DNA of 10,517 nt from an uncultured Treponema sp. (GTDB lineage: Bacteria; Spirochaetota; Spirochaetia; Treponematales; Treponemataceae). Under the pieces are notes generated by a model. That model was not told where the DNA came from and did not search any database. It worked only from the letters and a program-made list of their open reading frames with translations. The translations under genes and the position numbers were made by a program. Numbering within the stretch: the first letter of the stretch is position 1; each line of letters begins with the position of its first letter. Of this stretch, positions 6,812-10,517 are shown in pieces. The stretch is from contig CALGGS010000200.1 in NCBI GenBank assembly GCA_937915735.1, positions 1 to 10,517 of the forward strand, in the 5' to 3' direction.

Positions 6812-7362
6812 TACTCTGCCATCAAATCAATAATCATACCGTTAATCTCCTCGACTTTTGCCAGGAGCCTTAAATTCTGTCCGTGCAGAATCAGCATTTC
6901 ACTTGCAAGCTGATTCAATTTCTGGTCGATGATTTGAATCTGATGGAGCGGCTTTATGACTCGTCCGCTGCGCAGTTTTTTTTCTTCACGCGTTGTAATG
7001 GAATTGTAGTTTATTTTTACGATATATTTCATAAACTGACTGACTTTTTTCCGGTATTTTTCCATTGAGTCCAGACTTTGCCGTGTTTTCAGTTCTTCTC
7101 CTGCCAAATCCATAGCGTCTTTTAAGAAAACAATCGCCTCGTCGTCATTCATTCCCGCAATTTCTACAGGAAAACCTTCAGATAAGAGACTTGCTTCCTC
7201 CCTTTTTTTTTCAAAGACATTCGCAAAGGCAGATTTTTCTTTTTTTTCTGTTTTTTTTGCCTGATTTGCCAACTGCTCTCTGGCTGCTTGGGTCGCCGCA
7301 AAATAAAGTGAAGATGAGTTAATTTGATTTGAAGCGGCATTCAGGGAAGGAATTTCTGCCAT
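6811..7362 (-). CDS. YaaR-family protein (DUF327)
   Basis: A 183-residue soluble protein. Residues 1-55 are low-complexity and Lys/Ala/Ser-rich, probably disordered. From about residue 75 it matches the helical YaaR pattern: a KTRQSLDSMEKYRKKVSQFMKYIV-type helix, a basic segment, then a long C-terminal helix pair ending INGMIIDLMAE. The family is widespread in Firmicutes and spirochaetes and has no firmly assigned biochemical role that I know of. The start ATG overlaps the bactofilin stop as TAATG, so translation is probably coupled to it. Three runs of eight or nine A in the coding strand (7203-7211, 7240-7247, 7251-7258) fall in the Lys-rich N-terminal part and are potential slippage sites. 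The family call rests on pattern memory; I could not align it. Confidence 0.75.
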   Translation of the reverse strand: MAEIPSLNAASNQINSSSLYFAATQAAREQLANQAKKTEKKEKSAFANVFEKKREEASLLSEGFPVEIAGMNDDEAIVFLKDAMDLAGEELKTRQSLDSMEKYRKKVSQFMKYIVKINYNSITTREEKKLRSGRVIKPLHQIQIIDQKLNQLASEMLILHGQNLRLLAKVEEINGMIIDLMAE

Positions 7363-7781
7363 TAAAGAGCCTTATTCGTCGCATGAGAGAGGATTGCACT
7401 TTCATTTGACAGTTTTTCCAGTGCAAGATTAAATTCTTCTTCGTTTTTAAGGGCTATGCAATGTCCGTGAAAAATTACGTTTTCTTCGATTTCGAGATTT
7501 TTTGTAGAGATATTTCCGATTACCGCAGATGAAGAAAGGAGCTTGATTCCGTCAGGAGCGTAAACATCGCCCAAAACGATTCCTCCAATGACGATAGAAA
7601 GAGCGGTAATGTTTCCGTTGATTCTTGCCTTGTCCCCGATGATGATGTTTCCAGTTGATTCCAGATTTCCGTCAATGTCACCGTCCACGCGAATAAAGCC
7701 GTTCGCATGAATGTCGCCCGAAACAGCAGAGCCAAGACCGATTATCGTGTTAATTGAAATGTCATCAGTTAAAAAAGCCAT
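7362..7781 (-). CDS. Bactofilin (polymer-forming cytoskeletal protein)
   Basis: A 139-residue protein with the bactofilin (DUF583) right-handed beta-helix pattern. Short repeating strands with Gly-Asp/Asn turns run from about residue 12 to 110: SGDIHANGFIRVDGDIDGNLES, then GNIIIGDKARINGNITA, and so on. Short non-helical tails lie on each side, the typical architecture. Bactofilins assemble nucleotide-independent filaments on the inner face of the membrane and often position cell-wall enzymes. Here it sits 14 bases downstream of an M23 endopeptidase gene, the pairing seen in curved and helical bacteria, which supports a role in cell shape. There is no strong ribosome binding site, so translation may be coupled to the upstream gene. 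It shares TAATG with the YaaR gene. Confidence 0.92.
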   Translation of the reverse strand: MAFLTDDISINTIIGLGSAVSGDIHANGFIRVDGDIDGNLESTGNIIIGDKARINGNITALSIVIGGIVLGDVYAPDGIKLLSSSAVIGNISTKNLEIEENVIFHGHCIALKNEEEFNLALEKLSNESAILSHATNKAL

Positions 7782-7795
7782 AGTAATGTTGTAAT

Positions 7796-8818
7796 CTACT
7801 TTGCCACTTTAATGTTCACATACTTCGCAGGGTCAACAACATCTGAACCGATATGAACCTCGTAATGAAGGTGCGGACCTGTTGAAATACCCGTGCTGCC
7901 AATGTAGCCGATTACATCTCGCTGAGAGACAAACTGACCTTTTTTGACTCGCGTTGAAGCCATGTGACAATATCTAGTGTAAATTCCGTGCTTGTGCTTG
8001 ATAATGACATAGTTTCCGAAGCCTGAGTCATAAGCGACTGTTACAACCTGACCGTTTGCCGTAGCTACGATTGGGTCGCCGCTTCTCCAGGTTGAAATAT
8101 CCAAGCCCTTGTGAATGTACCAGTTTCCTGTGATTGGGTGTGTCGTCTGACCAAAGGGCTGGGAAACATGACCTATGCCCCCCCGTACAGGCCAGATATT
8201 CGGAATGTCGGCAAAAAGAGTTTCCTGACTTTCAAGCATTTTTCCGATTTGCTCGATTGGCTGAATTGCGCTTTCGAGGTATGAAGAAAGGGCGCGCATA
8301 TCGCTGGCTTCGCGAGTTGAGCCAGAAACAGTGTCCTGCGTGTCAAAAAGCGAATTTAAGTCGCTGTCAGAAACAGAAGCCTTTGCAACGGCAGAAGACT
8401 GATTGATTCCAAGCAAAGAAAGTGTCTGCGAAAGTGAAGAACGGAATCTTTTTGCAGTCTGAAGGACATTGTTGTTTTCGTCACGAAGCTCGTCAAAACT
8501 TGCTAAAAGCTCGCGGTTTTCTTTCATTGAGCGGGCCAGTTCCTCGCGAATGCCCGAATCCTGCTTTTTGAAGTAGATGAAAGAAGAAACAATTCCAACA
8601 ACGAGAATGATTCCAAAAGCAAGGGCGAAAACATTCGTGCGGAAGTTAATAACCTTGCTCTGGGAATGAGGAACTATCATTATTGTTAATTTACTGTCAC
8701 AAACGCGGAAAGCCTTAACAAAAAATCTTCCAATACCAGAAAAAAGACTTTGTAAACCGTGCAGAAAAAGAGAAACTGCGTTTTTCTCAATTTTTTTGTA
8801 ATGTTTGGTTCGTGCCAT
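7796..8818 (-). CDS. M23 family metallopeptidase, membrane-anchored murein endopeptidase
   Basis: A 340-residue protein. A basic cytoplasmic N-terminus (1-62) precedes one membrane segment at about 63-83 (VFALAFGIILVVGIVSSFIYF). A coiled-coil stalk follows at about 88-130, then a Ser/Asp-rich linker, and a LytM/M23 domain at about 210-335. Zinc and catalytic residues are complete: His236 and Asp240 in HKGLD, His285 in YCHMA, His316 and His318 in HLHYEV. Such enzymes cut peptide cross-links in peptidoglycan from the periplasmic side; coiled-coil M23 proteins act in shape control or division. It is the first gene of the operon with bactofilin and YaaR. A weak GGTAA-type ribosome binding site precedes the ATG at 8816-8818. 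Confidence 0.93.
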   Translation of the reverse strand: MARTKHYKKIEKNAVSLFLHGLQSLFSGIGRFFVKAFRVCDSKLTIMIVPHSQSKVINFRTNVFALAFGIILVVGIVSSFIYFKKQDSGIREELARSMKENRELLASFDELRDENNNVLQTAKRFRSSLSQTLSLLGINQSSAVAKASVSDSDLNSLFDTQDTVSGSTREASDMRALSSYLESAIQPIEQIGKMLESQETLFADIPNIWPVRGGIGHVSQPFGQTTHPITGNWYIHKGLDISTWRSGDPIVATANGQVVTVAYDSGFGNYVIIKHKHGIYTRYCHMASTRVKKGQFVSQRDVIGYIGSTGISTGPHLHYEVHIGSDVVDPAKYVNIKVAK

Positions 8819-8843
8819 TATTACTTACCTATATAATCTAAGA

Positions 8844-8873
8844 AATATACCATTTAAAGAGAAGGTGTGTCAA
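8844..8873 (-). promoter_or_regulatory. Sigma-70-type promoter of the M23-bactofilin-YaaR operon
   Basis: On the minus strand a perfect TTGACA (8873-8868) is followed after 18 bases by TATATT (8849-8844, 5 of 6 matches to the -10). The start would lie near 8837, about 19 bases before the M23 start codon. It is the best promoter match I found in the window. Confidence 0.6.
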
Positions 8874-8879
8874 ACACAC
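8865..8879. promoter_or_regulatory. Palindrome over the -35 box, possible operator
   Basis: GTGTGT (8865-8870) and ACACAC (8874-8879) form a perfect inverted repeat around CAA. It covers the entire TTGACA of the M23 operon promoter. A regulator bound here would block RNA polymerase. It is short and of simple GT/AC composition, so it could be chance. Confidence 0.3.
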
Positions 8880-8899
8880 AGTAATTCTCTAGTTTATTA

Positions 8900-8941
8900 T
8901 CGGCAACTTCTCGCTATTAAATAAGCGCCCGCCTTTGCCGA
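8900..8941 (+). repeat. Inverted repeat in the leader of the lipoprotein gene
   Basis: TCGGCAA (8900-8906) pairs with TTGCCGA (8935-8941). The 28-base interior contains a smaller CGCT/AGCG pair (8912-8915, 8924-8927). The element ends 10 bases before the ATG at 8952, where no Shine-Dalgarno is visible. It could be an mRNA leader structure or a leftover terminator; I see no T-run. Confidence 0.3.
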
Positions 8942-8951
8942 AAATCATAAT

Positions 8952-9818
8952 ATGAAATTCCATTCAGTTTTTTTTCTGACACTTTTTACTGTTATATTTT
9001 TCTCTTGCTCAAAAAATCAGCCTGTTCAAATCGAGGAGGAAGAAGCGACTCCGATTGAAGCCTTTATTGGCGGTAAAATCTTAAGCAAGAACGCTTATCT
9101 CTGCCTTTTGGGAAGAGACGCAAAAATGCACGGTGTAATAAAACTTTCAGAAGGAAAAGATATTTCTGTCCTTGAAATTGACGGCAAAATCGATACGAAA
9201 TTTATTCCGGATGAAAATCAAAATTTTGAGGAAGGCGATGGCGAAAATAATGAAGTTAAAGGCAGGGAATATGCTCATGTCGTCTATGATAATCTGGATT
9301 TCTGGCTTGAAAGGGCAGTTTTTGCCTTAAATTGTAAGAATGCGGTCGCAATCGAAAAAACTTTTTTGTATTCAGATTCAGATTTAAGTCAAAAAATCAG
9401 TTCTCCTCAAAATCCATTGAAATTTGCGGCAATTATCGCACTTTCCCTGGAAGCTTCAAATTCAGAATCAGAAAATCAAAAATCCGTAAAAATTTTTTAT
9501 TATGACACAAAGGAGAAAGCGGTTCGACAGGCCTTTGTTTCTTCTGACTCAATCAGCGCCCGCGAAGATGATATTGTCGTAAGCCAAATTGTTGAATCGC
9601 TCAAAGTCACGGCAAGAGCCGCCCCAAGAAACGAGCTTTTTTCAAAAGCCGCAAAATACAAACCATGCAAAAAAGTTCTCGCCGCCCTGAACGAACAGAA
9701 GGTCGAAAAGAAAACTTATAACTACCAGGAAGTTCTAAAATCAGTCCAAAGAATGTCCTTCGGCGTAAATGTTGATGAGCTGATGACCGTTGACCAGTCA
9801 AAAGACCCCTTTAAGTGA
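8952..9818 (+). CDS. Putative lipoprotein of unknown function
   Basis: A 288-residue protein with a typical lipoprotein signal: MKFH, a hydrophobic core (5-17), then FFSC with the lipidated Cys at 19. Phe at -3 is outside the strict enterobacterial lipobox but acceptable in spirochaetes. After cleavage an acidic linker follows (EEEEATPIE). The mature part is a mixed alpha/beta sequence with a very acidic loop near residues 90-105 and a Lys-rich C-terminal third. I recognise no domain or catalytic motif. It is divergent from the M23 operon and separated from it by 133 bases. No ribosome binding site is visible, so the start rests on the signal peptide. Confidence 0.8.
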   Translation: MKFHSVFFLTLFTVIFFSCSKNQPVQIEEEEATPIEAFIGGKILSKNAYLCLLGRDAKMHGVIKLSEGKDISVLEIDGKIDTKFIPDENQNFEEGDGENNEVKGREYAHVVYDNLDFWLERAVFALNCKNAVAIEKTFLYSDSDLSQKISSPQNPLKFAAIIALSLEASNSESENQKSVKIFYYDTKEKAVRQAFVSSDSISAREDDIVVSQIVESLKVTARAAPRNELFSKAAKYKPCKKVLAALNEQKVEKKTYNYQEVLKSVQRMSFGVNVDELMTVDQSKDPFK

Positions 9819-9834
9819 TAAGGTCTCTTGTCAC
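9815..9834. terminator. Possible bidirectional hairpin between convergent genes
   Basis: GTGATAAG (9815-9822) and CTTGTCAC (9827-9834) form an 8-bp stem, with one G-T wobble pair, around GTCT. The stem includes the lipoprotein stop codon and lies in the short gap before the convergent nuclease gene. No T-run follows on either strand. Confidence 0.35.
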
Positions 9835-9848
9835 TGTCTGGCCTAAGA

Positions 9849-10517
9849 CTAGTCCACCAAATACCCTGCGACACCTCCTTTTTCAGTAGAAAACACTAAG
9901 CCCATTTTGTAGATTTTCTTTTGGGAAGCGTCAAATCGAGTGGCATAGCCTTTTTTTTCTATTTGTGCGATGGCTGTGCGGGCAACTTCTTTCCACGGCT
10001 TTCCGTCGTCCATTTTAAGCTCAAAAATGTAGGCAGTGTCGCTTGTTTCAAGCGTTACATCCACTCGGCCGCCGATTACCTGCTGCTCGCTCACCACATC
10101 AAAGCCCGTCATCCTTAGCATTGCGTGGAAGGCTACCTGGTAGGAGTATTCCATATCGCCGCTTCTGCGGGTCGGCAAATCTGAAACAAGGGCAGAAAAA
10201 AGCGTCATAAAACCTTCGATGTCGCGCCCTTTTATTGCACGGCGGAAATTTTCTGTTACAAGACCAAGCCTGTCTTCCGGCACATTTGAATACAGCGGAA
10301 GCAAATATTCTACAAAGCCTTCACGCACTTCTTCATTGGGAAAGCCCAGCATAAAAAGGTCAGTTTCCTTGTCATATCCTTTTATTGTAAGATAGCCTGA
10401 ATGATAAATTATCGGGGTTAAAGAGCCTCCTCCCACACGGTAATCAGAGAATGAGCTTGATTTTACTTGTACTCCGTCCAAAATATCAGTTAAATCATAA
10501 TGAGCGTCTTCAATAAG
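9849..10517 (-). CDS. AAA-ATPase/PD-(D/E)XK nuclease-like protein (DUF1703 type), partial
   Basis: The C-terminal 222 residues of a longer protein whose frame runs off the right edge; the N-terminal AAA-ATPase-like domain would lie outside. A TTG at 10481 is not a plausible start because homologous-looking sequence continues through it. Residues 33-60 (TPIIYHSGYLTIKGYD, FMLGFPNEEVREGF) are the typical end of the ATPase-like part. Residues 123-215 carry the restriction-like nuclease core: Asp153 in GRVDVTL, Glu166 and Lys168 in FELK, and Gln185 in a following helix. Members are often present in many copies in host-associated Treponema and Bacteroidetes genomes. No substrate is established, and defence or mobile-element roles are guesses. 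Confidence 0.85.
   Translation of the reverse strand, partial: LIEDAHYDLTDILDGVQVKSSSFSDYRVGGGSLTPIIYHSGYLTIKGYDKETDLFMLGFPNEEVREGFVEYLLPLYSNVPEDRLGLVTENFRRAIKGRDIEGFMTLFSALVSDLPTRRSGDMEYSYQVAFHAMLRMTGFDVVSEQQVIGGRVDVTLETSDTAYIFELKMDDGKPWKEVARTAIAQIEKKGYATRFDASQKKIYKMGLVFSTEKGGVAGYLVD

Noticed and set aside
8134..8406. 90-residue + strand frame opposite the M23 gene
   Set aside because: Antisense shadow of the peptidase and its linker; composition is unlike a real protein.
1..10517. CRISPR arrays, tRNA/rRNA genes, insertion sequences, riboswitches
   Set aside because: No regularly spaced repeats, cloverleaf-like stretches, transposase-like proteins or long structured leaders were seen by eye; nearly all the DNA is coding.

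Overview
The window looks like chromosomal DNA of a spirochaete, most probably a gut-type Treponema. This is inferred from the protein families and their style (bactofilin, M23 and YaaR run, NFACT protein, relaxed spirochaetal lipobox, cytoplasmic chemoreceptor with redox domains, many DUF1703-type AAA/nuclease proteins in this group), not from any marker gene. No rRNA, tRNA, CRISPR array, insertion sequence or phage gene was seen.

Layout from left to right. (1) A possible C-terminal scrap of an upstream gene (2-73, +), then a complete FabF-like beta-ketoacyl synthase (87-1364, +). (2) A convergent NFACT/RqcH-like protein (start probably at 2871, -), whose 3' end overlaps the synthase by 17 bases. 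(3) Divergent from it, a Na+/phosphate cotransporter with a PhoU-like tail (2968-4647, +), closed by a strong hairpin shared with the next, convergent gene. (4) A gene on the - strand (4675-6725) that reads as one protein split over two frames: a two-cluster ferredoxin domain, an [FeFe]-hydrogenase H-cluster domain, another Cys4 Fe-S motif and a methyl-accepting chemotaxis signalling domain. It has its own promoter and ribosome binding site. (5) A - strand operon of M23 metallopeptidase, bactofilin and YaaR-family protein (8818 down to 6811), driven by a TTGACA/TATATT promoter and ended by a weak hairpin with a T-run. (6) A divergent unknown lipoprotein (8952-9818, +). (7) The C-terminal part of a DUF1703-type AAA-ATPase/PD-(D/E)XK nuclease protein running off the right edge (9849-10517, -).

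The most interesting item is the hydrogenase-chemoreceptor gene. Its H-cluster ligands, the cyanide-binding Lys and a proton-path Glu are present, but the proton-transfer Cys is replaced by Pro, which resembles sensory rather than catalytic [FeFe] hydrogenases. No transmembrane or HAMP segment is seen, so it would be a cytoplasmic H2 or redox chemoreceptor. The two frames overlap at a classic A_AAA_AAG heptamer in exactly the phase that a -1 slip would need to fuse them. An ordinary indel upstream of it is still the simpler reading.

The M23/bactofilin/YaaR operon is probably a cell-shape or envelope module: the bactofilin scaffold would localise the membrane-anchored endopeptidase. The other genes are housekeeping or unconnected neighbours.
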